Positions 7,744-16,889 of a stretch of 21,814 nucleotides of DNA are shown here, in pieces; positions within the stretch are counted from its first letter, which is position 1, and every line of letters begins with the position of its first letter. Source of the DNA: Anaerobacillus sp. (GTDB lineage Bacteria; Bacillota; Bacilli; Bacillales_H; Anaerobacillaceae); assembly GCA_007120055.1 (NCBI GenBank), contig SKOL01000770.1:1-21814 (forward strand), given 5' to 3'. The notes below the pieces were generated by a model that did not search any database, was not told the DNA's origin, and saw only the letters and a list, made by a program, of their open reading frames with translations. Position numbers and translations under genes: made by a program.

Positions 7744-9612
7744 CTAATCCAATTTAACTGTCATTTTTGTTACTTTCCCATTTCTAATATCCTCAACATG
7801 CGTACCTTTAATTGTTTCACCATAAAGAACCAAAGATTCTCCATCGCTATAGGTTAGTGTGTACTCTACAGGTAAGACTGCATCATCTCCGTATGTGTTT
7901 AACCTTTTTGGATTAAGATACTTTATTTCACAAGTTCCTAAAAACGTACATGTTACTTCACCATTTTCTGCAAACATCCAGCTTGGAAGGGATGGAGATA
8001 GTTGACAAACAAGCTCTCCTTTTTCCAACTTAAATGGTTTTCCACCTGTCATCATGACAAACCACATATTCATAAACTCAATCGTTGAACCACTTAACCT
8101 GGATACGAATCCGCGTCCATGTAACTTTGAATTAGGATTAGCACTACTTGCAATGAAAGAGCTATTCTCTAACGTACTTCTTCCATACACTTGTGGATCT
8201 AAAAATGGGATTAACGCATTTTTCATATCATCATAAAATTCTTCTGCTAACCCTGCTTTCAGTGTCGCTAATAAATACTTATATTCCATATGCAAGAAGA
8301 TTGATTCGTTTTCTAACCATCCAGGTGTGAAGGCGTTAGCACGTCCAAGTTCATTAGGCTCTTCTTGAATCGACATAGATGTCTTGTACATACCAAGCTT
8401 GCTATCATAAATATCAGAAGCACGAACAGCATCATAAATCTTTTTCGCTTCTTGCCCGTCTTCTGTCAATTTCAATGATTTAACAATCCCCTCAAGAAAC
8501 GGTGTTACTGCTTTCGATGTCCACTCTAGCTCTGAAATCGCTGGTACTCCATTATCTAAACAGTTCTTCGGCTCAAAGTAGAAGTAAGTCGGTACAAGTT
8601 CTCCATTATACGAACGAACTCGCTCAATCCCCTTTTCTACTCTTTTCTTTAGGGGGACGCATATTTCTTTTATTTGAACTAACGTGTAGTGTACTTCTTC
8701 ACCACTAATCCCTTCGTAGATCGAATCGCGGTAGTTCTCTCTTAGGCTAGAAACCTCATTCCAATACTCGTCTTCACTAATTGTTAAAGCTTGGACTTTC
8801 TTGATTGCGTTAACTACACCCAGTAGAAAATCAGCGGCTTCGATTGGTAGTGAAACTTGTTCTTCTCCATCTACCCCTAAAAGAATGTCAAATAGACGTT
8901 TCACTTCAAACAGCTCAGAGGTACTAGCGCCAATCATCCCTGGCAAACCATTTAGAGAATCGTTCCATCCTGGTTTATCTGCTTCCATTTCGATACCTAA
9001 TCCCATGGGGGCTAGTGTCGAGGTTTTCACAAGACCGAGAAGGAATAGCTTAGAATAAAGTGTTGTTTTATAAACATCACCTTGTCCGCGCTTCTCTTTT
9101 ACCCACATTACGCCATTATTTTGGGCAGCTTCATGCTCTTTTTGTTTATCTTCATAAATCGCACCGTACTGACGTAACTTCCCATTGTTAATGACGTATT
9201 TATCCACACGTTTCTTCACTCTAGCTGGGCTCTCAAAGTATTGATAATCTTTGTTGAAAAATAATTCTTCCTTTTTATCTGGATAGATCGCTAAGTAACT
9301 TTCGATTAAATCAAGATTATATGTCCAATGGTCCATCCAGTATCCTTCACCGAACTCCGCTTGGAACAAATGCTCTGAAACACTCAAGACTGCCGTTAAA
9401 AACTCATCGAAAGAGGTCGACAATGTTACTGTTTCATCCTCTAAGAAGTGCTTAAGCTCTCCTGGTGTATAAGAGGATTTGAAGAAGTTACTTACTTTTT
9501 CTTCAGATTCTTTTGTCACGTATAGTGTGAAATCAAACGAATTAGCATCGAGTGAGAACCTAACACCTTTGACTCCAAGTGGATTGTATCCATCTAATTG
9601 AATCAAGTTCAT
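7744..9612 (-). CDS. Phosphorylase C-terminal part (downstream of the TAA)
   Basis: This open stretch of 622 codons from the first ATG after the stop carries YWMDHWTYNLDL and GWNDSLNGLPG, so it holds most of the (alpha/alpha)6 catalytic domain and the C-terminal beta domain. I see no ribosome binding site at useful distance before this ATG (the preceding bases are AAAACTATTT), so efficient independent translation is unlikely. The frame is undamaged throughout, so little time has passed since the stop arose, if it is real. Confidence 0.6.
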   Translation of the reverse strand: MNLIQLDGYNPLGVKGVRFSLDANSFDFTLYVTKESEEKVSNFFKSSYTPGELKHFLEDETVTLSTSFDEFLTAVLSVSEHLFQAEFGEGYWMDHWTYNLDLIESYLAIYPDKKEELFFNKDYQYFESPARVKKRVDKYVINNGKLRQYGAIYEDKQKEHEAAQNNGVMWVKEKRGQGDVYKTTLYSKLFLLGLVKTSTLAPMGLGIEMEADKPGWNDSLNGLPGMIGASTSELFEVKRLFDILLGVDGEEQVSLPIEAADFLLGVVNAIKKVQALTISEDEYWNEVSSLRENYRDSIYEGISGEEVHYTLVQIKEICVPLKKRVEKGIERVRSYNGELVPTYFYFEPKNCLDNGVPAISELEWTSKAVTPFLEGIVKSLKLTEDGQEAKKIYDAVRASDIYDSKLGMYKTSMSIQEEPNELGRANAFTPGWLENESIFLHMEYKYLLATLKAGLAEEFYDDMKNALIPFLDPQVYGRSTLENSSFIASSANPNSKLHGRGFVSRLSGSTIEFMNMWFVMMTGGKPFKLEKGELVCQLSPSLPSWMFAENGEVTCTFLGTCEIKYLNPKRLNTYGDDAVLPVEYTLTYSDGESLVLYGETIKGTHVEDIRNGKVTKMTVKLD

Positions 9613-9687
9613 AAATAGTTTTACATTGTAGTCCTTTACTCGTGGCTCAAAAAAGACATCACACCGTCGATTTTGGTTTATATCTCG

Positions 9688-10911
9688 TTAGTTACCGTTC
9701 CCTTGAGAATAATAAGTAGGACTAAGTGAGAAGAAGTTGTAATCTCTTTCTAAGTCACCATGCTTACGTGAATAGAGATAATATAAACTTTGTTTATCTT
9801 CTTTCTCGAATACAAACGGGAATCCACCACGTAAGCCATTGTCTAAATAACTTTGGCGACTATAGGCATCAAAGAGAGGTTGTCCCGTTTCACATTTAAT
9901 TGGTGCCGTAATTTGATCCGTAATCGTTGCTGCGATTTCTTGCATCGTTCGTAAACGAGGAAGGGTTATTTGCTCTTTCACGTAAGAATTGACGGTTGCA
10001 AGATTACTTGCATGACCAACGACCGTGTACAATTCTAATTCTTCATTTGGTGCTAGTGCCACTTTCGTTGCAGTAAAACCACATGACACTTTATTCGTTG
10101 TTTGTGCTTCTTCTGCGACTAACGTTTCGATACTTTCATTGATGAAGTTTTGAGGCAACTGTAGCGTTGTATCTGTTCCAAAAATGATATCACGATCAAC
10201 AATGGGTTTTGCTAACTTTTCCTCACCACGGTACGAGATCAGACTCATAAAGAAGTTTCCTTGAGGTACCTCCTTCACTTCAGCCGTATCTTCCATACTT
10301 CCTCTCAACTTATAATAAGGAATGTTATTTTCTAGATTATAGACATCAAACCAACTCTTAATCGTATTTCCTAATTCCTTATAGGCCGCATTTGGAACAC
10401 CACTAGGAAAGACAGATGGTAGTCCATCTAACAACTCAATATGCTTTGGCTTATCAGAAATGTTTTTGAACTTCACATGGCGAACGAGACCAGCTACAGG
10501 TGACTCAGGGAGAATAAAATACTCTACTGTCATTTTAATGCCATTCTCTTGATTGACATATTCCAGAGCAAGTTTATTTTCTGAAATCTCCATTGTTTCC
10601 ATATGGTTGGCGTTATGTTGTGATGAGAATGGTTCTAAAAATGTCGTCTCGCCATTCTCAGTAATCTTAATAAATGTTCGAAACCCTTGAACTTGTACAA
10701 GTTGATACGATTTATCTGCAGGTAAAAATTCCATAATCGCATGGTCTTTATCTTGAACGCCGAAGCTCGCAATTCCTTGGCCGCGGTTCACATAAAAAAC
10801 CCACATTGGAATTCCATCTACCCCAGCAATTCCTGGTAAAAAACTAGAGAAGGTAGGGCGTTGTTGAAAATTTTGAATTTGAAAGTTTTGATTTTCTTTT
10901 AGTAAATACAT
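9688..10911 (-). CDS. Phosphorylase N-terminal part (upstream of the TAA)
   Basis: This 407-residue piece holds the N-terminal beta-sandwich region, including GIAGVDGIPMWVFYVNRGQG and a linker, and ends at YYSQGNGN just before the catalytic domain. It has a good GGAGG site before its ATG and is 24 bp after the GH30 gene, so it is surely translated. On its own it lacks the catalytic Asp and should be inactive. Confidence 0.65.
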   Translation of the reverse strand: MYLLKENQNFQIQNFQQRPTFSSFLPGIAGVDGIPMWVFYVNRGQGIASFGVQDKDHAIMEFLPADKSYQLVQVQGFRTFIKITENGETTFLEPFSSQHNANHMETMEISENKLALEYVNQENGIKMTVEYFILPESPVAGLVRHVKFKNISDKPKHIELLDGLPSVFPSGVPNAAYKELGNTIKSWFDVYNLENNIPYYKLRGSMEDTAEVKEVPQGNFFMSLISYRGEEKLAKPIVDRDIIFGTDTTLQLPQNFINESIETLVAEEAQTTNKVSCGFTATKVALAPNEELELYTVVGHASNLATVNSYVKEQITLPRLRTMQEIAATITDQITAPIKCETGQPLFDAYSRQSYLDNGLRGGFPFVFEKEDKQSLYYLYSRKHGDLERDYNFFSLSPTYYSQGNGN

Positions 10912-10934
10912 GTTAGTCCTCCAAATTTTCTTGA

Positions 10935-12275
10935 TTATATGATCAATGTTGCAATTGCGCGTCGATCTACCTCAATTTCAACATAGTTATCTTCAATTTG
11001 AATGGTAAAAGATTTCATTTCTTCCGTTTCATTTAATACGACTAATACAATCTCACCATTTTCGTTTTTAAACGCTGTCGCAGAGAGATCCTTATTACTC
11101 GTTTCAAGCCCTATTCTTTTTGCTCTTGGCTTAATGAATTTACTAAAATGACCAATATAATAATAAGAACTATTAAAATGAATTTCATCTGTTTTTGTAT
11201 CCGCGATGATAGGTGCATCACAATAATTACCGACATGATTCGGTCCACCGTTCTCATCCAACACTAAGTTCCAATCAAGAAACCCTTCTAACCAGTTGTT
11301 CATGTCACCAATGATATTTCTTGCATATCTTTCACCTGTATGCCAAGCACCCAATTGTACGCCACCTTCAATACAGCCTTCTGTAAAAATGAGATGTTTA
11401 TCTGGAAATGCTTCATGAACCATTGAAAGATTTTCAAAGTCTTCAGAGACATACCAATGGTTACCTGTGCCCCAAACATATTTTGCTGCTTCCGGGTCTG
11501 AAAGAATTGTTGTCGCTCGCTCAACAATCACATCACGATTATGATCCCAAATCACGATCTTTTTATCGCTAAGTCCCCTCTTATCAAAAATAGGTCCTAA
11601 ATGATTTTTAATAAAGTCACGTTCTTCTTCTGCTGTGTATCGACAAGAATCCCACGTCTGCGTTGCTTCAGGTTCGTTTTGGATCGTTACACCCCAAATC
11701 GGAATCTCTTCCTTTTCCATAGCCTCAATGTATTTCACATAATACATTGCCCAAAGATCACGATACTCTTCCTTTAGCTTTCCACCATTATTCATTTCAC
11801 CATTCGTCTTCATCCAAGCTGGTGGACTCCAAGGCGACGATAAAATCGTTAATGCTTCCCCTGCTTCTTCCACAGCAGCCTTAATAAATGGAATGACATA
11901 TTTCGTTTCTCTTTTAATAGAAAATGAAGCTAGTTCTGTGTCTTCCTCTTCAACATAAGTATAGTTTTCGAGTGAAAAATCACAGCTATTAATATGCGTT
12001 CTTCCAAGTGTATAACCCAATCCACTGTCTTTATTGTAGTACGCACGTATTACATTGCTTCGATGCTTGGAAGATACTTTTGAAAGAGTATACGTTGCAG
12101 CCTCGGTAAACGCACCGCCAAACCCCATCCATTGTTGATATTCTAATTCCGGATCAACCCGTAGAATATTATTACTAGTAGCAGTACCTTTTTTAAAACT
12201 AAAGGAACCTTTATCCTGCCACTTTTCTTGATCATATTTAGAAGTTTGAATAAGTCGAATGCATCTCTCCATCAT
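10935..12275 (-). CDS. GH30 glycoside hydrolase, intracellular
   Basis: A 446-residue GH30 enzyme related to glucosylceramidases and beta-1,6-glucanases. WMGFGGAFTEAA near residue 50 is the family's first barrel strand; SSPWSPPAWMKT lies near 147; TIQNEPEA gives the acid/base Glu201; HLIFTEGC gives the nucleophile Glu299. The C-terminal stretch (about 385-446) is the expected beta-sandwich. There is no signal peptide, so it acts on imported oligosaccharides. With a laminarinase and GH1 enzyme beside it, removing beta-1,6-linked glucose from laminarin fragments is a reasonable inference; beta-glucosidase or beta-xylosidase activity cannot be ruled out. The ATG pair follows AGAGGGGGA. It is 44 bp after the GH1 gene in the same operon. 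Confidence 0.88.
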   Translation of the reverse strand: MMERCIRLIQTSKYDQEKWQDKGSFSFKKGTATSNNILRVDPELEYQQWMGFGGAFTEAATYTLSKVSSKHRSNVIRAYYNKDSGLGYTLGRTHINSCDFSLENYTYVEEEDTELASFSIKRETKYVIPFIKAAVEEAGEALTILSSPWSPPAWMKTNGEMNNGGKLKEEYRDLWAMYYVKYIEAMEKEEIPIWGVTIQNEPEATQTWDSCRYTAEEERDFIKNHLGPIFDKRGLSDKKIVIWDHNRDVIVERATTILSDPEAAKYVWGTGNHWYVSEDFENLSMVHEAFPDKHLIFTEGCIEGGVQLGAWHTGERYARNIIGDMNNWLEGFLDWNLVLDENGGPNHVGNYCDAPIIADTKTDEIHFNSSYYYIGHFSKFIKPRAKRIGLETSNKDLSATAFKNENGEIVLVVLNETEEMKSFTIQIEDNYVEIEVDRRAIATLII

Positions 12276-12319
12276 AGTAATCCCCCTCTAATTCTTTGAA
12301 AAACTAACGACTTTGTCGT

Positions 12320-13654
12320 TTATAATTTTCTAGCTTTCACGATTTCTTGATATCGTTTTGCACTATCTTTCCAATATCTTTCTTGAGTCTCGAAATCAAC
12401 ATAGATCATACCAAAGCGCTTCTCATATCCGAATGCCCATTCAAAGTTATCAAAAAGCGACCACAAGAAGTACCCAGCGACATTCATTCCTTCTTCATTT
12501 AACTCTTGAACTGCTGCAATATGTTTTTCAATATAGTCTGTGCGTTCTTTGTCATGAACAGATCCATCAGCTTCTAGAACATCATCATAAGCTGCACCAT
12601 TTTCAGTAATATAAATTGGTAAATCTGTATAATCACGTCTTAAGCGACGAATTAATTCTTTAAACTCATTTGGCGATACATCCCAACCCATCGCTGTTTT
12701 CGGATAATCTGAATGAGCACCCGTATATAGTGCATAATCTGTACTTGTAAATTCAACAAGCGCTCGATTATAGTAGTTTATTCCAAAGAAATCACAATCA
12801 ACTGAAATTGTTTCTAAGTCGCCTGACTTGATGAAGCTAAAATCGTGAACTTGTTTTGAGAAAAGATTCACCATATCGATAGGATAGCTTCCTTTAAAAA
12901 TTGGATCTAGGAACCAACGATTTGTATATCCGTCAAAATTATTATGAGCAATTTGATCGTTAAACGAATTAGTAGCTGCATAAGCAGGGGATAAGTTTAA
13001 CGTAATTCCGATAGGTGTCTTAGAATTTAATTTACCTTTTAACAGTTTTACAGCTTCTCCATGAGAAAGTAGAATATGATGCGCTGCTTTTAATCCTTCT
13101 TCAATATTTTTATGTCCTGGTGCATGGTGACCAGCATGGTAACTCAAGAAACTAGCACACCACGGCTCATTTTGAGTAATCCAAGAATAAACATGTTCAT
13201 CTAATTCTTCAAAGCACTTTTCGGCAAATTGTAGAAACCACGAAACAGAGTCTCGATTAACCCATCCACCTTTTTCTTGAGCCCACATTGGTAAATCCCA
13301 GTGATAAAGAGTAGCCATCGGTTTTATACCACACTCTACCAATCTAGCGATTAGTGCTTTGTAAAACTTCATACCCTCTTCGTTATATACACCTTGTTCA
13401 GGAAAAATCCTTGGCCATGCAATTGAAAAACGGTATGAGTCCACACCTAGCTCTTTAATAATCTGAACATCTTCTTCAAATCTATGATAATGGTCACAAG
13501 CAACATCTCCTGTGTCACCATTAACTACTTTGCCAGGGGTTCTAGAAAATGTATCCCATATTGATAAAGAACGTCCACCTTCGTTATAAGCCCCTTCAAT
13601 TTGATACGATGATGTGGCTGTTCCGAAAATAAAATCTTTTGTAAACTGCGACAT
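12320..13654 (-). CDS. GH1 family beta-glucosidase
   Basis: A 444-residue cytoplasmic beta-glucosidase of the BglA type, likely cleaving laminaribiose and longer beta-1,3-gluco-oligosaccharides from the non-reducing end. It starts FIFGTATSSYQIEGA, the GH1 N-terminal signature. TQNEPWC gives acid/base Glu163 and YITENGAAYD the nucleophile Glu351. FLWSLFDNFEWAFGYEKRFG near the C-terminus forms the aglycone and glucose site. I chose the ATG at 13654 because GAGGTG lies 8 nt before it; the GTG at 13663 overlaps that site. The absence of a phospho-binding pattern and the ABC importer context favour a non-phosphorylated substrate rather than 6-phospho-glucoside. It is 19 bp from the permease gene. 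Confidence 0.9.
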   Translation of the reverse strand: MSQFTKDFIFGTATSSYQIEGAYNEGGRSLSIWDTFSRTPGKVVNGDTGDVACDHYHRFEEDVQIIKELGVDSYRFSIAWPRIFPEQGVYNEEGMKFYKALIARLVECGIKPMATLYHWDLPMWAQEKGGWVNRDSVSWFLQFAEKCFEELDEHVYSWITQNEPWCASFLSYHAGHHAPGHKNIEEGLKAAHHILLSHGEAVKLLKGKLNSKTPIGITLNLSPAYAATNSFNDQIAHNNFDGYTNRWFLDPIFKGSYPIDMVNLFSKQVHDFSFIKSGDLETISVDCDFFGINYYNRALVEFTSTDYALYTGAHSDYPKTAMGWDVSPNEFKELIRRLRRDYTDLPIYITENGAAYDDVLEADGSVHDKERTDYIEKHIAAVQELNEEGMNVAGYFLWSLFDNFEWAFGYEKRFGMIYVDFETQERYWKDSAKRYQEIVKARKL

Positions 13655-13673
13655 TAATAACACACCTCTTCTT

Positions 13674-14513
13674 TTATTCTTTAACTGCTCCTGCTGAAAT
13701 ACTGCTGATAATATATTTAGATAGGAATAAAAATGCTATCATAATTGGTACTACCGAAATCGCAATCCCTAAATACATTGCACCTAGGTTTTGAGCTACT
13801 TGTGATCCTCTCAAAGCCCCCATCATGACTGGTAATGTGTATTTTTCTGGACTAAATAACACAACTAGTGGCAAAATATAGTTATTCCACGAGCCAATAA
13901 ATGTAAAGATCGACATCGTTGCAACTGCTGGCATCATAATCGGAAAGCCAATTTTGTGAAAAATCTTTATTTCTCCTGCACCGTCAATTCTCGCTGCTTC
14001 TAATAATGAACTATGCAACGTTGAAGAAAGGAATTGTCGTAAGAAAAACACAATAAATGGTGATGCGATTGGCGGAATAATTAATGGGATATAAGTATCA
14101 AGAAAACCAAAGGTTCTGATCAGATCATAAAAACCAATCAATCCTAATTGTCCTGGTACCATCATTAATACTAAAACTGAAACAAATAAGAAGTTACTGC
14201 CTTTAAACTTATACACAGAAAATCCATAAGCCGTTAGCGCTGAGAAATATGAACTTAATAAAGTTACACATACCGCAATAAATAAACTATTAGCGAAACC
14301 TCTCCATAAATTCATATAACTGATCAAGACCTGATAGTTATCTATTAAAGCTTGACCTGGGAATAACGTAAAACCATGCCTTAAGATATCTGCATTCGAT
14401 CGAGTTGCATTAATGATCATCATATAAAATGGTATAAAGCTAATAATTACAAGTAGAATTAATAAGGCGTAAAGGATCGCCTTTACTATTTTAGTTTTAT
14501 TCAAAACCCTCAC
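13674..14513 (-). CDS. ABC sugar importer permease, MalG type
   Basis: A 279-residue inner permease subunit with about six membrane helices. The EAA loop that contacts the ATPase is visible as EAARIDGAGEIKIFHKIGFP near residue 190. The sequence begins with a GTG that overlaps the TGA of the preceding permease gene, so the two are probably translationally coupled. With its MalF-type partner and the upstream lipoprotein it forms a CUT1-type oligosaccharide importer. No ATPase gene occurs in the window. The ending SSISAGAVKE is typical of MalG proteins. Confidence 0.92.
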   Translation of the reverse strand: MRVLNKTKIVKAILYALLILLVIISFIPFYMMIINATRSNADILRHGFTLFPGQALIDNYQVLISYMNLWRGFANSLFIAVCVTLLSSYFSALTAYGFSVYKFKGSNFLFVSVLVLMMVPGQLGLIGFYDLIRTFGFLDTYIPLIIPPIASPFIVFFLRQFLSSTLHSSLLEAARIDGAGEIKIFHKIGFPIMMPAVATMSIFTFIGSWNNYILPLVVLFSPEKYTLPVMMGALRGSQVAQNLGAMYLGIAISVVPIMIAFLFLSKYIISSISAGAVKE

Positions 14514-15400
14514 CCCTCTTTTACACTTTTTCGATACATGGCTTTAAAGGTTATTAAAGAGAAAATAACTGTAATCACAAATAACCCATAGGCAACAGCT
14601 GCAGCATACCCGTAGTTGTTAAAACGAAATGCCTGATTGTATAAATATAAAACCATTGTATTTAAAGAACCTTGCGGAGACCCCGTTCCATCTGTAATCA
14701 ACATAGGAAGGTCAAAAATTTGCAAACCTCCGATTAGAGAAGTAATTAATACATACAATAAAATTGGTTTCAACAATGGAATTGTTACTCTAGTAAACAT
14801 TTGAAAACGATTGGCACCATCGATAAGTGCCGCTTCAAAATAGTCCTTAGAAATTCCTGAGATACCGGCCATTAAAATAATGAACGTATGTCCAAACCAC
14901 ATCCAAGCACCAATTAAGGCAACTGACCAACGCGCTGTTGTTGGACTATTCAACCAATTTATAGGTTGAGAGATCAAACCAAGGTCGAGTAATAAATGGT
15001 TAATGGTTCCATGATGCCAACCTAGTAAAATGCTAAATAATAAAGCGACCGAGGCAATCGTAATCAAATTAGGTAAATAAAATAAGGCCCTAAAAAATCC
15101 TAACCCTTTCATATTCAAACGGATATCAGAGAATAAAATAGCTAATAAAAGAGCTATACCAAGTTGAAAGAAAAAGTTAATTCCCCAAATATACATCGTA
15201 TTAAAAAAGGCTTGCAAAAAGTAGGTATCAGTAATAAGCCTTGAATAGTTTGCTAAACCTATAAATTCCGGACTACCCATGCCAGAATAACTAGTAAAGC
15301 TATAATAAAATGTTAAAAGAATTGGGTAGATAGTAAAAGTAATGAAAACGATAAAGAAAGGTAAAATAAATAAGTAGCCATAATTATCAAGTTTTTTCAT
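14510..15400 (-). CDS. ABC sugar importer permease, MalF type
   Basis: A 296-residue membrane subunit of a CUT1-family importer with six predicted helices, the first at about residues 8-30 (LFILPFFIVFITFTIYPILL). The coupling loop EAALIDGANRFQMFTRVTIP is near residue 195. The ATG follows GGAAGG. It is 80 bp after the solute-binding-protein gene, with an inverted repeat in the gap that could lower its expression relative to the binding protein. Its stop overlaps the next permease start. Confidence 0.92.
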   Translation of the reverse strand: MKKLDNYGYLFILPFFIVFITFTIYPILLTFYYSFTSYSGMGSPEFIGLANYSRLITDTYFLQAFFNTMYIWGINFFFQLGIALLLAILFSDIRLNMKGLGFFRALFYLPNLITIASVALLFSILLGWHHGTINHLLLDLGLISQPINWLNSPTTARWSVALIGAWMWFGHTFIILMAGISGISKDYFEAALIDGANRFQMFTRVTIPLLKPILLYVLITSLIGGLQIFDLPMLITDGTGSPQGSLNTMVLYLYNQAFRFNNYGYAAAVAYGLFVITVIFSLITFKAMYRKSVKEG

Positions 15401-15426
15401 AATAAACCTTCCTTCTCCCTTCTTAA

Positions 15427-15467
15427 TTAATAAGAGGAGATAGCAAAAGAGCTTCCCCTCTTATTAA
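15427..15467 (-). promoter_or_regulatory. Stem-loop between binding-protein and permease genes
   Basis: TTAATAAGAGG (15427-15437) pairs with CCTCTTATTAA (15457-15467) across a 19-nt loop. It has no T run on the minus strand, so it is more likely a partial terminator or an RNA 3'-end protecting element than a full terminator. Such hairpins after binding-protein genes are known to give more binding protein than permease. Confidence 0.6.
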
Positions 15468-15480
15468 TAATAGTTAATCT

Positions 15481-16809
15481 TTATTGTTGATCTGGTGTTT
15501 TAATTTGTGGATAAGCGTTTCTAACTAAATTATAAAACTCTTGGATTGCTTCTTCTTTCGTTCTCGCACCTTCAATATACTCTTCGACCATGTTGCCAAA
15601 CATCCCATCAATTTGCTGATCATATCTTGTGACAAGACCAGGATTAATTGATTGAGCTTCTTCTAAAAAGAACGTGTAATTATTTTGCCCACCTAAGAAC
15701 GAGTCACTAAAATCATCTTTAATTTTATCCGTTACAGGAAGGTACGATAAAACATCTCCAGTATCTAGCGCCCAATCAGTTAAAAATTCTTCGTCATGAG
15801 TCATCATTTTTACGAATTCCCACGCTAATTCTTTTTTATCAGAATTACTATAGATACCTAACCATGTACCACCCCAGAAATAAGGGTTCGGTCCATTTGT
15901 CACAGCCCAATCTCCTACTGTTTCTTCAGTGTTTAACTTTAACACGCTGTGTAGACCCCAAGTCGGTAAAGCATAAGCAAATACTTCAACTTCGTTTGAA
16001 GCGTTCTCATCAACTGCATCCCAACCTGCATTATAATTAATTGGAGCATCCATAGCAGCAAACCATGCTGGAGACCACTCAGGTGCAAATGCTGTTAAAT
16101 CTTTTTCACGAAGCTCTTTTGCATAATCAAAATGATTGATACGTCCTTCAGACATGATTAATTCATTGTTTTCATTTACCCATGGTTGCGGATCTTCACC
16201 TTGTGCAAACCAACGAACAGCACCTTCATCAGGGAATAGACGATATCCAGCTGCCTTTAATTTCTCACCAACTTCAAATAATCCTTCCATAGTAGAAAGC
16301 ATTTCACCGATCGTATCAGGATCATCAGTACCTAATACTTCTTCTGCAATACTTCTACGATAAAAAATACCACCTGGTGTTGTTTGCCATGATAAAGCTT
16401 TCACTTCATCTTTAGAGTTACGACCTAATTCAAAAACATAATCTACAAAGTCACCTTTTATATCTTCAACATTGTACGGATCTTGTGAAAGTGTTTCCCA
16501 ATATTCTTGTTCAATCCAATCTTTAATGAATACTAACTCACCTGTAAAAATATCAGGTGCACCTTGTCCACTTTCTAATACTGGTCTTAAACGGGTAGGA
16601 TAGTCTTCGATTGGTACAATCGTTAACTCCACTTCAACATCGTGTCTTTCTTCAAAAACATCAATCGCACCTTGAAGTTCATCTGTAAATGACCAAATCG
16701 TTAATTTTTCTTTCTTGCTCGATGTTGACCCTTCCTCTGAATTGCCACCACATGCTACTAAACTAAAACTTAAAACAGAGACAAACAAAAACATTAACAT
16801 TTTTTTCAT
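15481..16809 (-). CDS. Lipoprotein sugar-binding protein of an ABC importer
   Basis: A 442-residue extracellular solute-binding protein of the MalE-like family 1. The start is the ATG at 16809, preceded by GGGGGA; the longest reading frame begins at 16893 but that part covers the promoter and operator. The signal peptide MKKMLMFLFVSVLSFSLVAC ends in a lipobox with Cys20, so it is anchored to the membrane lipid. The mature domain starts KEKLTIWSFTDELQG, typical of these proteins. It should bind beta-gluco-oligosaccharides, an inference from the neighbouring laminarinase, GH1 and GH30 genes. It is the first gene of the operon and sits directly behind the large operator array. Confidence 0.9.
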   Translation of the reverse strand: MKKMLMFLFVSVLSFSLVACGGNSEEGSTSSKKEKLTIWSFTDELQGAIDVFEERHDVEVELTIVPIEDYPTRLRPVLESGQGAPDIFTGELVFIKDWIEQEYWETLSQDPYNVEDIKGDFVDYVFELGRNSKDEVKALSWQTTPGGIFYRRSIAEEVLGTDDPDTIGEMLSTMEGLFEVGEKLKAAGYRLFPDEGAVRWFAQGEDPQPWVNENNELIMSEGRINHFDYAKELREKDLTAFAPEWSPAWFAAMDAPINYNAGWDAVDENASNEVEVFAYALPTWGLHSVLKLNTEETVGDWAVTNGPNPYFWGGTWLGIYSNSDKKELAWEFVKMMTHDEEFLTDWALDTGDVLSYLPVTDKIKDDFSDSFLGGQNNYTFFLEEAQSINPGLVTRYDQQIDGMFGNMVEEYIEGARTKEEAIQEFYNLVRNAYPQIKTPDQQ

Positions 16810-16855
16810 TTTCTTTCCCCCATCTCGTTTATTAATATTTGGCTTCATATATAAG

Positions 16856-16889
16856 ATTATACAGAAACCTTTATCCAAAGCGCTTTCGG
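16856..16889 (-). promoter_or_regulatory. Promoter and proximal operator of the transport operon
   Basis: A consensus -10 TATAAT (minus strand, 16856-16861) lies about 50 bp before the binding-protein start. The operator TCCAAAGCGCTTTCGG (16874-16889) covers the position of the -35, and no good -35 hexamer is visible there. Binding would block RNA polymerase directly. The weak -35 may mean an activator or the upstream sites matter. Confidence 0.7.

Larger units (their letters stand above)
7744..10911 (-). pseudogene. GH161/GH94-like beta-glucan phosphorylase interrupted by one in-frame TAA
   Basis: The two pieces 9688-10911 and 7744-9612 are in the same frame, separated only by TAA at 9688-9690 (codon 408) and 25 open codons. 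Read through, they make one protein of 1055 positions, a length expected for GH161/GH149-type beta-1,3-glucan phosphorylases, which use phosphate to release glucose 1-phosphate in the cytoplasm. The stop falls in YYSQGNGN-stop-RDINQNRR, where I expect Tyr (TAT or TAC, one base from TAA). The likely general acid is Asp651 in GWNDSLNGLPG, downstream of the stop; the upstream piece alone lacks it. ATG start follows GGAGG. It is the last gene of the transporter-glycosidase operon. GH161 is favoured over GH94 or GH149 because of length and the laminarinase neighbour, not because of a specific diagnostic residue. Sequencing error cannot be excluded. Confidence 0.82.

Noticed and set aside
12411..12425. 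CCAAAGCGCTTCTCA resembling an operator inside the GH1 gene
   Set aside because: It encodes the conserved GYEKRFG motif of GH1 enzymes and matches only one half of the palindrome, so coding constraint explains it.
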